A model generated the notes under the pieces. That model did not search any database. It was not told the origin of the DNA and was given only the letters and a program-made list of their open reading frames with translations. This document shows positions 25,485-34,725 of a stretch of DNA of 64,000 nt, piece by piece. Location: the NCBI GenBank assembly GCA_002050355.1, contig MWYY01000051.1, forward strand, positions 1 through 64,000, read 5' to 3'. This DNA comes from Acidobacteria bacterium 28-9. Lineage in GTDB: Bacteria > Acidobacteriota > Blastocatellia > Pyrinomonadales > Pyrinomonadaceae. Each line of letters begins with the position of its first letter. The first letter of the stretch is position 1. Position numbers and translations under genes: made by a program.

Positions 25485-27374
25485 ATGGATTCGATAAACG
25501 TCGCATCTCTGGTCAATCTTTTGGGCTTTACGGTTGGAGTCGCGCTGTACGCACTTCTGCTGGCGATGGTTGTGCGTCACCGCAAAACGAAAAAACGCTT
25601 TTCGTTTGATTTACTGCTTTTGACGACCGCCGTTTTGGGTCTTTTGTGGAACGTCGGCGAGCTTTCGGTTTTTATTTGGAAAGATTTCGGTGCTGCGCGA
25701 GTTTCGCCGGTTTTACTGGCGATTTCATATTCCGCGCTCGGTTTTCTACCGTCGGTTGTCGTTCATTCAGCGTGGAAAAATTCTGAAAACGAAGATACAA
25801 GCGTGCGCTGGCTGACATTTTCGGCGTACGCCCTGAGCATTTTTGCGAGTTTACTTCATTTTCAATCGGCGATTTTCTCAAACGCCGCGCCATCGGCTCT
25901 CGCTCTGCAAATTTTAACTTTCGGCGCGCTGGCTTTGCTTGTCGGTCTGCTGATTTTCGCCTTTCGTCAGACCCTCAATAAAAAAGCGATTTGGATTACG
26001 GCACTGCTCGTTTTCGCGGTTTCGGCTTTGCATTTAAGCTCGCAGGCGGAAGAAACTTCGTGGTTTGTCGAACTCGTCGCGCACCAATCTTCATTACCGC
26101 TCGCATTGGCGATTCTGTTGCAGGATTATCGCTTTGCCTTTGCAGATTTGTTTCTAAAACGCGCTCTGTCGCTGCTTCTGCTGGCTTCGCTCGCGTTCGG
26201 GCTTTATGTTTATGTTGCCGTTCCTCTGCTCGCCTGGCACGAATCGCACGACCGGAATGACGTGGCGGCGGCAGTATTGGTTCTTAGTTTGTGGATGACG
26301 ACGGCTTTGATTTATCCGCAACTCCACAAATTTGCGGTTTGGCTGGTCGATAAAATCATTTTGCGGCGCGCAAATTATGAAGAACTTGAAAGGGAAATCG
26401 CGCGGGCGATTGAAAAGCAAAACGATGCGAAAGCGGTTTTAGACGAAGTTTGCGGAAAACTAGCGACGAGTTTGACGGCGGCAGAAGCTAAATGGAACGA
26501 GCTAGGGCAAAATGAAACAAAAACTAATTTGCCGGCGGTAAATTTCACGACGCGCAACGCGGAGATTTTCGTGCCAACGACTGAAAAACCGTTTTATGAA
26601 ATTTGTCTGAATAATTTTACGGGCGGCAGAAATCTTCTGTCCGACGAGATTCGAATGCTCGAAGCCGTCGGGCTGCTTGCGGCGCGGCGCATCGACAATC
26701 TGCGCGCGGCGCACGAGCGATACAACCAGGAAATTCAGGCGCGGGAATTTTCAAAGCTCGCCACTGAAGCGCAGCTTCGCGCTCTGCGGGCGCAGATAAA
26801 CCCGCATTTTCTTTTTAACGCGCTGACGACAATCGGTTTTTTGATAAACGCCGCGCCGGAAAAAGCGTTTGCAACCTTGATGAAGCTGACGCAGCTTCTT
26901 CGCGGAATCTTGCGCGCGAGCGGCGAGTTCTCAACTTTGGGCGAAGAGCTCGAACTTATCGAATCGTATCTTGAAATCGAACGCGCCCGTTTTGAAGAAC
27001 GCCTGACGGTCGAAATCGACGTGCCGCCCGAGCTTTACCGTTTGAAAATCCCGTCGCTGATTTTGCAGCCTTTGGTCGAAAACGCTGTAAAACACGGTAT
27101 CTCAAATTCAAAACGCGGCGGCGAAGTGCGAATCTCGGCTCGAATCGACCGGGAGTATAACTTAATTCTCGAAGTCGCCGACACGGGCGCCGGTTTTAAC
27201 GAAGCAAATCTGATTCGCGGTATCGGTCTGAGCAACGTCGAAAGCCGTCTGCAATCATATTTCGGCGCGTCGGCACGTTTATCTCTAATCAAACAACCGG
27301 CGGGCGGCGCGATTGCCCGTATAATTTTTCCGGTCGAAGAAAAAATATCCGTTTCGGCGGGTAAGAATTTATGA
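25485..27374 (+). CDS. LytS-family sensor histidine kinase
   Basis: Membrane sensor of a two-component system. Seven or eight hydrophobic segments fill residues ~8-290. A linker and GAF-like stretch follow, then the LytS-type His_kinase domain with the phospho-acceptor in QINPHFLFNALTTIGFLI (His near residue 441) and an HATPase domain with LILQPLVENAVKHGI and DTGAGFN. The kinase overlaps the next gene by four bases (ATGA), a sign of translational coupling with its response regulator. The N-terminal membrane region is not one of the named LytS sensor types that I recognise, so the signal is unknown. Confidence 0.9.
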   Translation: MDSINVASLVNLLGFTVGVALYALLLAMVVRHRKTKKRFSFDLLLLTTAVLGLLWNVGELSVFIWKDFGAARVSPVLLAISYSALGFLPSVVVHSAWKNSENEDTSVRWLTFSAYALSIFASLLHFQSAIFSNAAPSALALQILTFGALALLVGLLIFAFRQTLNKKAIWITALLVFAVSALHLSSQAEETSWFVELVAHQSSLPLALAILLQDYRFAFADLFLKRALSLLLLASLAFGLYVYVAVPLLAWHESHDRNDVAAAVLVLSLWMTTALIYPQLHKFAVWLVDKIILRRANYEELEREIARAIEKQNDAKAVLDEVCGKLATSLTAAEAKWNELGQNETKTNLPAVNFTTRNAEIFVPTTEKPFYEICLNNFTGGRNLLSDEIRMLEAVGLLAARRIDNLRAAHERYNQEIQAREFSKLATEAQLRALRAQINPHFLFNALTTIGFLINAAPEKAFATLMKLTQLLRGILRASGEFSTLGEELELIESYLEIERARFEERLTVEIDVPPELYRLKIPSLILQPLVENAVKHGISNSKRGGEVRISARIDREYNLILEVADTGAGFNEANLIRGIGLSNVESRLQSYFGASARLSLIKQPAGGAIARIIFPVEEKISVSAGKNL

Positions 27375-28147
27375 AACTGAGAATTGTCATTGCCGACGAC
27401 GAGCGACCGGCGCGAATGTTTTTGAAGAATCTGCTCACGCAGTTTGAAGATGTCGAACTTGTCGGCGAAGCTGAAAACGGCGCGGAAGCAATTGAGTTAA
27501 TCGAAAAACACAAGCCGGATTTGGCGTTGCTCGATTTGCAGATGCCGGAAGTTTCCGGTTTAGAAGCGGTCAAACTCGTTAAAAAAAGATGTTTGCCGCT
27601 CATCGCCTTCGTTACCGCTCACGATGAATTTGCTGTGCAGGCATTTGAACTCAACGCAATCGATTATCTTCTCAAACCGATTGAACGAGCGCGTCTGCGC
27701 GAAACTTTGAACCGCGCTTCGGAGCGTCTCGACCAGGCGGATTTTCAAGCAAGCGAAGCCGAACGGCTGCAAAAGGTTGCGGAAACTTACGATGAGTTAA
27801 AGAAACCCGAATTTCTGGAAAGAATTCCCGTCCGCGCGCGCGATGAAATTCTGCTCGTCCCGACGCGTGAAATCGCGTCCGTCGTTGCCGACGGCGAGCT
27901 TCTTCACATCACAAATCTAAACAACAAAAGATTCGTTATCAATCATCGCCTAAAAGATTTGGAAGCGCGGCTCGCGCCGGAAAAATTCGTCCGCCTGTCG
28001 CGCGGTGCGCTCGTTAATACAGACGCAATAACAAAAATCAGCCCGCTACCCGGCGGAACTTATCTCATAACTTTAAAAAACAATCAAGAGATTGCTTCGA
28101 GCCGCCTGCAGTCACGGATTCTGCGTGAGCGATTATTTAAACTTTAA
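27371..28147 (+). CDS. LytTR-family response regulator
   Basis: Receiver domain (residues 1-120) with the acidic pair in IVIADDERPAR, phospho-acceptor Asp in LALLDLQMPEVSG (near 56), T in FVTAHDEFAVQAF and Lys in YLLKPIERAR. The LytTR DNA-binding domain occupies ~155-258 (RIPVRARDEILLVPTREIA, FVRLSRGALVNTDAI). It is translationally coupled to the kinase through the ATGA overlap. LytTR proteins bind tandem sites in promoters, often next to their own genes; matching 9-mers occur in the following intergenic region, so the TonB receptor downstream is a candidate target. Confidence 0.92.
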   Translation: MKLRIVIADDERPARMFLKNLLTQFEDVELVGEAENGAEAIELIEKHKPDLALLDLQMPEVSGLEAVKLVKKRCLPLIAFVTAHDEFAVQAFELNAIDYLLKPIERARLRETLNRASERLDQADFQASEAERLQKVAETYDELKKPEFLERIPVRARDEILLVPTREIASVVADGELLHITNLNNKRFVINHRLKDLEARLAPEKFVRLSRGALVNTDAITKISPLPGGTYLITLKNNQEIASSRLQSRILRERLFKL

Positions 28148-28195
28148 TCAAGGCTTCATCATGCAATTTTGTTGCGGTCAATGTTGAAATTCATT

Positions 28196-28224
28196 GCCGT
28201 TTATCCGTTTAAAAAACCGTTTGT
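28196..28224 (+). promoter_or_regulatory. candidate LytTR binding sites upstream of the TonB receptor
   Basis: Three direct copies built on CCGTTT: GCCGTTTAT (28196-28204), TCCGTTTAA (28204-28212) and ACCGTTTGT (28216-28224). The last fits the general LytTR consensus [TA][AC][CA]GTTN[AG][TG] at all nine positions and the others at eight. They sit 113-141 bases before the receptor ATG. Confidence 0.4.
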
Positions 28225-28336
28225 CATCAATAAACAACCGCTCGTTGAAAAGTCATCCGTCCTTTTTTATTTGCCCCGCCAAAAGCGTTAATCTTTAATC
28301 TGTAAATCTTTATTTAAGGTAATCTTTTAGGGCTAT

Positions 28337-30559
28337 ATGCAAAAAATCACTCGTTCATTTTTAACAACTGTATTTTTATTTCTGCTAACATCACTGTCGG
28401 TTTTGGCTCAAGCGAGCGGCACGATTAGCGGGCGAGTTACCTATACGGAAAATCAAACTCCGCTGCACGACGCGCGGGTGCAAATCGTTCAACTAAAACT
28501 TTCGGCGGCAACGGACGACAACGGAAATTATAAATTTGAAAACATTCCTGCCGGACGCTACACGATTCAGGCGCAAAATGACGGCTTTTCCACTTCCGCC
28601 GCAACGGTTGTTTTATCGGCGGGCGCAAATTCGACGGTTGATTTTTCCCTGCAAATCGGCGGCATCAAAGAACAGGTTACGGTTACGGCGAGCGGCGCAG
28701 AAGTGTCAACATTTGATTCGTTTCAATCGGTCAGCACGCTCGGCGCAAACGAAATCGTGCAGAGAAACTCGACATCTATCGGTGAAGTTTTGGAACGCGA
28801 GCCGGGCGTTGCCAAACGCTCATTCGGTCCCGGCACGGCGCGCCCCGTTATTCGCGGTTTCGACGGCGACAGAGTTTTGGTTTTGCAAAACGGCGTGCGC
28901 GTCGGCTCGATCGGTTCGGGTTCGGGCGACCACGGCGAGCCGATTGACCCGCTCAGCGTCGAACGCTTGGAAGTCGTCAAAGGTCCCGCAACCTTGCTTT
29001 ACGGCAGCAGCGCAATCGGCGGCGTAGTCAACGCGATCGGTCAGGAAGACGATGACAAACATCCGGGAATTCGCGGCTCGTTCACTGCGCTCGCGGGAAC
29101 GAACAACAAACAAGCCGGAGTCAGCGGCAACGTCGAATACGGTTATAAAAACTGGCTTTTCTTCGGCAACGGGAGCGGACAACGCGCAAGTGATTATTTT
29201 ACGCCGCTCGGCAGAGTTCCGAATTCCGCGTCGCGTTCAATCAACGGTTCGGGAGGTCTCGGCTATTTTGCCGACAAAGGCTTTGTTCGCGCCAGTTACA
29301 ATTATTACACTTCGCGTTACGGCGTTCCTTTCGCGGGTCTTATCGAATCGGGCGGCGAGAGCAACGACGAAGAAATCGATTTGAAACTGCGGCGGCATAA
29401 CTTCCGCGTCAACGCCGGTTTCCGCGACGTAAATTCGTTTGTGACGAGCGGCAATTTTAAGGTGGATTACACGGATTATCGCCATAACGAACTTGCCGAC
29501 AACGTCATCGGAACGCAGTTTGACAACGACACTTTTTCGTATCGCGGACTTTTCGAGCAGAAAAAATACGGCAAACTTACGGGACGTTTCGGTTTTGAAG
29601 ACTTCAACCGCAACTTTTTGAACACGGGCGAAGAACTTCTGGTTGACGGCAGAGTCAAACAAAATATGTTTTCCGTCTTTGGGTTGGAAGAATTGGATTT
29701 CGGACGTGTTAGCTTTCAATTCGGCGCTAGAGTCGAAAAAAACAATTACTGCGCCGACAACCCCGATTTTCTCGACCGCGATTTTACAGGACTTTCGGGC
29801 GCGGCGGGCATTCGCGTAAGACTTTGGGAAGGCGGCGCATTTGTTTCCAATTACTCAAATTCGTATCGCGCGCCGGCGCTCGAAGAACTTTACAATAACG
29901 GTCCGCACGTCGGCACGATTTCCTTTGAAGTAGGAAATCAAAACCTCAAACGCGAGCGTTCAAACGGCATTGATTTCGGCGTGCGGCATACGTCAAACCG
30001 TTTTCGTTTCGACGCGAGCGCTTATTATTACCGTCTCAAAGATTTCATTTATTTCGCGTTCGCCGACCTCGACGGCGACGGTATTATCGACCGCGAAGAC
30101 GGTTTGCCGCTCTCGTTTTATTCGCAGGGCAACAGCCGTTATGTCGGCGCGGAAGTCAATCTCGACACGGACATAAATAAATACGTCAACTTTTTCTTTA
30201 CCGCCGATGTCGTTCGCGCCAAATTGACGAGCGAAGATTTAAATTTGCCGCGCATTCCGCCGAGCCGCGCACGAATTGGTTTGGAATTGAAATACAAAAA
30301 TTTGAGCGTCAGACCGGAAGCGGTTTTTGCGGGCGAGCAGAATCGGCTTTACCCACTCGAAACACGCACGGCGGGTTACGGATTATTCAACGTCGCGGCT
30401 TCATATATCATCGGACGCGACCATTACGCGCACGTCTTCGGCGTGAGCGCTTACAATTTGTTCGACAAGGAATATCGAAATCATCTGTCGTTTATCAAAG
30501 AACTCGCGCCGGAAATCGGGCGCGGCGTGCGCTTTAATTACACGATTCGGTTTTTCTAA
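28337..30559 (+). CDS. TonB-dependent outer-membrane receptor with carboxypeptidase-regulatory domain
   Basis: The signal peptide (residues ~1-25) is followed by a carboxypeptidase-regulatory beta domain (ISGRVTYTENQTPLHDARV, ~29-112). The plug spans ~120-230, with EVLEREPGVAKRSFG, ARPVIRGFDGDRVLVLQNG and VVKGPATLLYGSSAIGG, and the 22-strand barrel ends in a C-terminal Phe (FNYTIRFF). The plug carries DHGEPIDPLSVE, a run seen in receptors annotated for zinc or other metals, and DLDGDGIIDREDGLP is an Asp-rich surface loop that could bind calcium. The length of 740 aa is normal, shorter than the Oar type at 16.4-19.8 kb. It follows the LytS/LytTR pair, which may control it. Substrate uncertain: metal or small chelate is most likely. 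Confidence 0.88.
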   Translation: MQKITRSFLTTVFLFLLTSLSVLAQASGTISGRVTYTENQTPLHDARVQIVQLKLSAATDDNGNYKFENIPAGRYTIQAQNDGFSTSAATVVLSAGANSTVDFSLQIGGIKEQVTVTASGAEVSTFDSFQSVSTLGANEIVQRNSTSIGEVLEREPGVAKRSFGPGTARPVIRGFDGDRVLVLQNGVRVGSIGSGSGDHGEPIDPLSVERLEVVKGPATLLYGSSAIGGVVNAIGQEDDDKHPGIRGSFTALAGTNNKQAGVSGNVEYGYKNWLFFGNGSGQRASDYFTPLGRVPNSASRSINGSGGLGYFADKGFVRASYNYYTSRYGVPFAGLIESGGESNDEEIDLKLRRHNFRVNAGFRDVNSFVTSGNFKVDYTDYRHNELADNVIGTQFDNDTFSYRGLFEQKKYGKLTGRFGFEDFNRNFLNTGEELLVDGRVKQNMFSVFGLEELDFGRVSFQFGARVEKNNYCADNPDFLDRDFTGLSGAAGIRVRLWEGGAFVSNYSNSYRAPALEELYNNGPHVGTISFEVGNQNLKRERSNGIDFGVRHTSNRFRFDASAYYYRLKDFIYFAFADLDGDGIIDREDGLPLSFYSQGNSRYVGAEVNLDTDINKYVNFFFTADVVRAKLTSEDLNLPRIPPSRARIGLELKYKNLSVRPEAVFAGEQNRLYPLETRTAGYGLFNVAASYIIGRDHYAHVFGVSAYNLFDKEYRNHLSFIKELAPEIGRGVRFNYTIRFF

Positions 30560-30628
30560 AAGGGCTGTCAAAAATACAAAATAAAATTTCATTTTTAACC
30601 GAAATGAAAAATAATCAAAATAAAGAAG

Positions 30629-30655
30629 AGCAGTTTTTACGACTGCTTTTTTTTA
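30629..30655 (+). terminator. terminator after the TonB receptor
   Basis: AGCAGT (30629-30634) pairs with ACTGCT (30642-30647), followed by a run of eight T. Confidence 0.7.
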
Positions 30656-30767
30656 TCCAGAACTTTTCCGGTCGGTTGAATTAACCGGCAAAATTTTCGC
30701 CCGACGAGTAAAATTTTAGATAAAAATTTTCTTTCCAAACCCCGAAAATTTCTGTATTCTTTCTTAA

Positions 30768-32558
30768 ATGTCTTCAGAAATTGCAATTACATTAAGTTTA
30801 TTGTTTCTCGCGCTTGTGCTTTTCGGCAGCGAGAAACTTCCCGTTGATGTTGTTGGGATTATTCTGGTTATCGGTTTGGTTTTGACCGGAATTTTAACCG
30901 TCAACGAAGGAGTTTCCGGTTTCGGCGACAACATCATCATAACCATCGCCGGACTCTTCGTTCTTACCGGCGGGCTAATAAAAACCGGTTTGGTCGATTT
31001 AATCGGGCGCAGGCTTTATCGCATTTCCGGTAACAACGAGCTTTTATTGACCGCTTTGATAATGAGCGTCGCCGCGATTTCCGCGTCTGTCTTGAAAAAT
31101 ACGACGACGACCGCGATGTTTGTTCCTGTTGTTTTAGGTTTGGCGACCCGCGCCAGGATTGCGCCGTCGAAACTTTTGATGCCGCTTGCCTTCGGCGCAA
31201 TTTTGGGCGGAAGCTGCACGTTAATCGGCACTTCGACGAATCTGGCGGTCAGCAGCGCGATGCAGCGTTACGGGATGCCGCCGTTTTCGATGTTTGAATT
31301 AACGCAGGTCGGAATTTTCACCGTCATTTTCGGAATGTTTTATATGCTTCTCGTTGGCAGAAAACTGCTGCCGAATCGCGGCGGCGAAGAATCGCTGACC
31401 GAACAATATCACATCCGCGAATACGTTTCCGAAGTTCTGGTTTTGCCCGAATCGAACCTGGTCGGCAAAACGCTCGGTGAAGCGAATATCAATCTCGAAC
31501 TCGATTTAAATGTTTTGGGAATTATCCGCGACAGCGAACAACGCATCGCACCGCGCCCTGACGAGCGCATCGAAGCGGGCGATTTGCTTATCGTCGAAGG
31601 CAAGCTCACCGATATTTTAAATATAAAATCCGAAGCCGGGCTAAAGATAAAATCGGATTTTGAATTCAACGATGCCACGCTCGAAGGCGGCGACATAGAG
31701 CTTTTTGAAGTAATGGTAATGCGCGATTCGCGGCTGGTCGGGCAAACTTTGAAAACTTTGAATTTTCGCAGAACATACGACTTAACCGTATTGGCAATCA
31801 ACCGGCACGGCGAAACTTTTCTCGATAAAATCAGCAGTCTGAAATTAAAATTCGGCGATGTTTTTCTCGTTCAGGGCAAAAGAAAAACGATTGAGCCGTA
31901 TGTCGTCGAAGGTGAACTGCTTCTGCTCGAAGATGTTTCGTCGGGAAGTATGCGGACGGAAAAACGCCGCTGGGCGATTGCCGCTTTCGGACTTTTTCTC
32001 GCGCTTTCGCTCTCCAAAGTCGTCATCGGCGTTGATGTTCCGCTGGCGATTGCCGTGCTTCTGGGAGTTCTGCTACTACTAGCGACAAAGACCGTGCGTT
32101 ATTCGGAATTGTATTCACTGATAGATTTTCGTTTGCTGGTTTTGATTGCCTGTATGATGAGTTTCGGCGTGGCGATGGAAAAAACCGGAACTGATGTTTA
32201 TCTTGCCGCTTTGATTCAAAATTATTTCGGGCAATACGGCGGAACTGCCGTGCTTGCGGGATTTTTTCTGCTGACGGTCGTGCTGACCCAACCAATGTCC
32301 AACCAAGCCGCAGCACTCGTCGTTCTGCCAATCGCCGTAAAAACCGCGCTCGCGCTCGGACTGAATCCGCGAACATTCGCCGTTGCCATAACTTACGCCG
32401 CTTCATTTTCCTTCATCACGCCGCTCGAACCTGCCTGTGTCCTCGTCTATACGCCGGGACGCTACCGTTTTATAGATTTCGTCAAAGTCGGCACTATTTT
32501 AACCGTCGTCGTGTTTATCGTCGCAATGGTTTTAGTTCCGATGTTCTGGAAACTCTAA
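30768..32558 (+). CDS. SLC13/DASS-family anion transporter with two TrkA-C domains
   Basis: Membrane transporter of the divalent anion:sodium symporter group. About five or six transmembrane segments come first, with the conserved GTSTNLAVS (~residue 153). Two cytosolic TrkA-C (RCK_C) domains follow (~215-295 and ~305-385), then another membrane half with SFGVAMEKTGTDVYL and the second substrate motif TQPMSNQAAALVVLPIA (~505). This layout is that of SAC1-like and bacterial sulfate/phosphate/dicarboxylate transporters of ~590 aa. The TrkA-C domains probably bind a nucleotide or other ligand that sets activity. Substrate cannot be read from sequence; sulfate or dicarboxylate are typical. No ribosome-binding site is clear before the ATG. 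Confidence 0.87.
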   Translation: MSSEIAITLSLLFLALVLFGSEKLPVDVVGIILVIGLVLTGILTVNEGVSGFGDNIIITIAGLFVLTGGLIKTGLVDLIGRRLYRISGNNELLLTALIMSVAAISASVLKNTTTTAMFVPVVLGLATRARIAPSKLLMPLAFGAILGGSCTLIGTSTNLAVSSAMQRYGMPPFSMFELTQVGIFTVIFGMFYMLLVGRKLLPNRGGEESLTEQYHIREYVSEVLVLPESNLVGKTLGEANINLELDLNVLGIIRDSEQRIAPRPDERIEAGDLLIVEGKLTDILNIKSEAGLKIKSDFEFNDATLEGGDIELFEVMVMRDSRLVGQTLKTLNFRRTYDLTVLAINRHGETFLDKISSLKLKFGDVFLVQGKRKTIEPYVVEGELLLLEDVSSGSMRTEKRRWAIAAFGLFLALSLSKVVIGVDVPLAIAVLLGVLLLLATKTVRYSELYSLIDFRLLVLIACMMSFGVAMEKTGTDVYLAALIQNYFGQYGGTAVLAGFFLLTVVLTQPMSNQAAALVVLPIAVKTALALGLNPRTFAVAITYAASFSFITPLEPACVLVYTPGRYRFIDFVKVGTILTVVVFIVAMVLVPMFWKL

Positions 32559-32570
32559 AAATAATGCTAG

Positions 32571-32644
32571 ACGATAAATGGTAAGTTCATTTAATCCAAT
32601 TTTGTAATTGTAAATTAACGAACTTACCACTTACCGTTTACCAC
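32571..32644. repeat. period-7 hairpin between convergent genes
   Basis: The left arm ACGATAAATGGTAAGTTC (32571-32588) is complementary to a right arm made of ACTTACC, ACTTACC, GTTTACC (32620-32644). It lies between the ends of the SLC13 and thioredoxin-NHL genes and could end transcription on either strand. Confidence 0.8.
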
Positions 32645-32655
32645 TATTCTTCCCG

Positions 32656-34716
32656 TTATTCTTCCACGCTCGCGGAAAGCTCGATTTTTACGGGAGATTT
32701 TTTGTTTGCCGCAACTTTTAGCGGAATTTGCCAGCGCAGGGTTTTTATCTTGCAAACGCCGGTGTTGTCTTCGCGGCAGTAGTAGAGCGTCAACTTCGCT
32801 TTCAAATTTGCTGAACCCGCGCCCATTGTTTGAAACGGGATGCTGAAGGGAAGTTTGGTGAATCTCTGTTTGGTGTTGGCAATTTTTACGTTTTTCCCCG
32901 TTGCAATCGTAATTTCGTAACTCTGCGGAGCAGTCGGATTCAAGTGAAAATCTTTGGGCAAATTAATTTGAAAATTTAACGAATTGGCGGAATTTGCGGA
33001 AACCATTTGAGCGGCGAGTTTGATTTCCGTCGAATCCGGTGAAATATTTTCGACTGCGTCGTTCATTACGGTCGACGGCGGCGTTAAGCCTTCGATTTTC
33101 AGCGTCGAAACCTCCTTTGTTTTCAAATTAACAACGCGAATCGCCTGATTATTCGTATCGGCAATAAAAAGTTTTCCGCCCGCAATACTCAAACCGGCAG
33201 GCTCGTAAAAACTCGGACTCGCGCCGTCCGTTTGTCCGGATTTGCCCGTCCCCAAAAATGTCGTAACCATGCGCTTTTCAGTATCGAGTTGTTTGATTTT
33301 GTGATTGTAAGTGTCGGCAATCAGAATTTTTCCGTCGTAAAGCGCAACGCCCAAAGGATGCTGCAACCGCACGTCGTCGCCCGCGCCGTCAAGGTCTCCG
33401 AACTCGAACAAATCGCCGCCGACCAATGTTTCGACCGTTTCTTTTTGAAAATCAATTTCGCGGATAATGTTAGACTCGGCATCGGCGACGAAAAGATTTT
33501 TGCCGTCCGAGACGATTCCCGAAGGCTGTGCGAAAGCCGATTCCTGAATTTTCCCGTCAAGCCGCGCTTCCGCCCGCGTTCCGGCATAAGGCTCAATCAG
33601 ATTTTTCTCCAAATCCATCCGCCAAATCTGGTGCGAGCCAGCCATTGCAATGAACAAATTTTTTCCGACGACTTGCAAATCCCAAGGAGAGTTTATCGCA
33701 GTTGTCGCGGCATTTCCGCCCGAACCGTTAAAATCGTCGAGCTTGCCCGTTCCGGCAATCGTTTCAACCTTTTTTGTTTGCAGATTGACGCGCCGAATCA
33801 AATGATTTTCCGTGTCGGCAACATAAAGATTTTCGCCGTCTAATGCCAAACCTTGCGGGCGATTGAAACTCGCGCTTCCAAAATTGCCTTCGCTTGCCGC
33901 CGCGTTACCGTTGCCGATTGTCGTCTGAAGTTTGCCGTTTATGTCGGTAACGACGATGCGGTTGTGATTTGAATCCGAAATGAAAAGTCGATTAGATTTT
34001 TCGTCCGCTAAAACCTTGCCGGGAAAAGCGAGCGGTAAATTGCCGACTTTAGCGCGCTCCAATGCGAGTTTTATCGGTTGTTCATTGAGCAATCCTTTTT
34101 TGCGAAATTCTTCGACAGTTTGCCCAATCGCTTTATCGAGCGTTGCAAGTTGTCCTTCGCCGGAAACCTCTCCGACGACATAGCCGCTTGGGTCAATCAG
34201 CACCTGAGTAGGCCACGCGCGAACAGCATAAGCATCCCAGATTTTAAAATCCGCGTCGTTGACAATCGGATGCTCTAAACCATAGCGCAAAATAATTTTG
34301 CGGACGTTTTCCGTATTTTTTTCGTTCTCGAATTTGGCGGAATGAACGCCGATGACGACTAGATTTTTATCGTATTTGGCTTCGAGTTTTTTCAAGTCGG
34401 GAATGATATGAATGCAGTTAATACAACCATAAGTCCAGAAATCAAGTAGCACGACTTTGCCGCGTAAACCGGCAATCGAGAGCGGTTTGTCAGTGTTGAG
34501 CCAGCCTCTGTCGCCGACCAGTTCCGGTGCGCGAACCTTGGCTTGATACAACATTTTTGCGGCGAAAAGCGGCGACGCTGCCGCGCTGAAAATAAAAAAC
34601 AGAAGAATTACTGCCGCGACGTTAAAATCCCGGGAAGAATAACAAATTAAGTTGCGGCTTTTTGAATGCAAAAATTGGAACGGTGAGCTTTTCGTTTTTC
34701 GTTTTTCATTTTCCAT
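32656..34716 (-). CDS. thioredoxin-like domain fused to NHL-repeat propeller (NHLRC2-like)
   Basis: After a hydrophobic segment (~residues 33-52, signal anchor or signal peptide) comes a TlpA/AhpC-type thioredoxin fold with FWTYGCINCIHIIPDLK (a C-x-x-C redox pair) and WPTQVLIDPSGY. A six-bladed NHL propeller follows from about residue 225 (RLFISDSNHNRIVVTDINGK, LYVADTENHLIRRVN, LFVADAESNIIREID, ILIADTYNHKIKQLD, LFIADTNNQAIRVVN), then a DsbD-alpha-like beta domain at the C-terminus (YCREDNTGVCKIKTLRWQIP). The order resembles NHLRC2. It probably acts in the periplasm as a thiol-disulfide protein; partners are unknown. The first ~11 residues come from a period-7 repeat and no other start codon is available before residue 54. 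Confidence 0.85.
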   Translation of the reverse strand: MENEKRKTKSSPFQFLHSKSRNLICYSSRDFNVAAVILLFFIFSAAASPLFAAKMLYQAKVRAPELVGDRGWLNTDKPLSIAGLRGKVVLLDFWTYGCINCIHIIPDLKKLEAKYDKNLVVIGVHSAKFENEKNTENVRKIILRYGLEHPIVNDADFKIWDAYAVRAWPTQVLIDPSGYVVGEVSGEGQLATLDKAIGQTVEEFRKKGLLNEQPIKLALERAKVGNLPLAFPGKVLADEKSNRLFISDSNHNRIVVTDINGKLQTTIGNGNAAASEGNFGSASFNRPQGLALDGENLYVADTENHLIRRVNLQTKKVETIAGTGKLDDFNGSGGNAATTAINSPWDLQVVGKNLFIAMAGSHQIWRMDLEKNLIEPYAGTRAEARLDGKIQESAFAQPSGIVSDGKNLFVADAESNIIREIDFQKETVETLVGGDLFEFGDLDGAGDDVRLQHPLGVALYDGKILIADTYNHKIKQLDTEKRMVTTFLGTGKSGQTDGASPSFYEPAGLSIAGGKLFIADTNNQAIRVVNLKTKEVSTLKIEGLTPPSTVMNDAVENISPDSTEIKLAAQMVSANSANSLNFQINLPKDFHLNPTAPQSYEITIATGKNVKIANTKQRFTKLPFSIPFQTMGAGSANLKAKLTLYYCREDNTGVCKIKTLRWQIPLKVAANKKSPVKIELSASVEE

Positions 34717-34720
34717 TTTT
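34690..34720 (-). repeat. period-7 repeat at the start codon of the thioredoxin-NHL gene
   Basis: Plus-strand units CGTTTTT, CGTTTTT, CATTTTC, CATTTTT. The ATG of the thioredoxin-NHL gene and its first codons (MENEKRKTKS) lie in it. No inverted arm is seen. Confidence 0.65.
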
Positions 34721-34725
34721 AAAAT

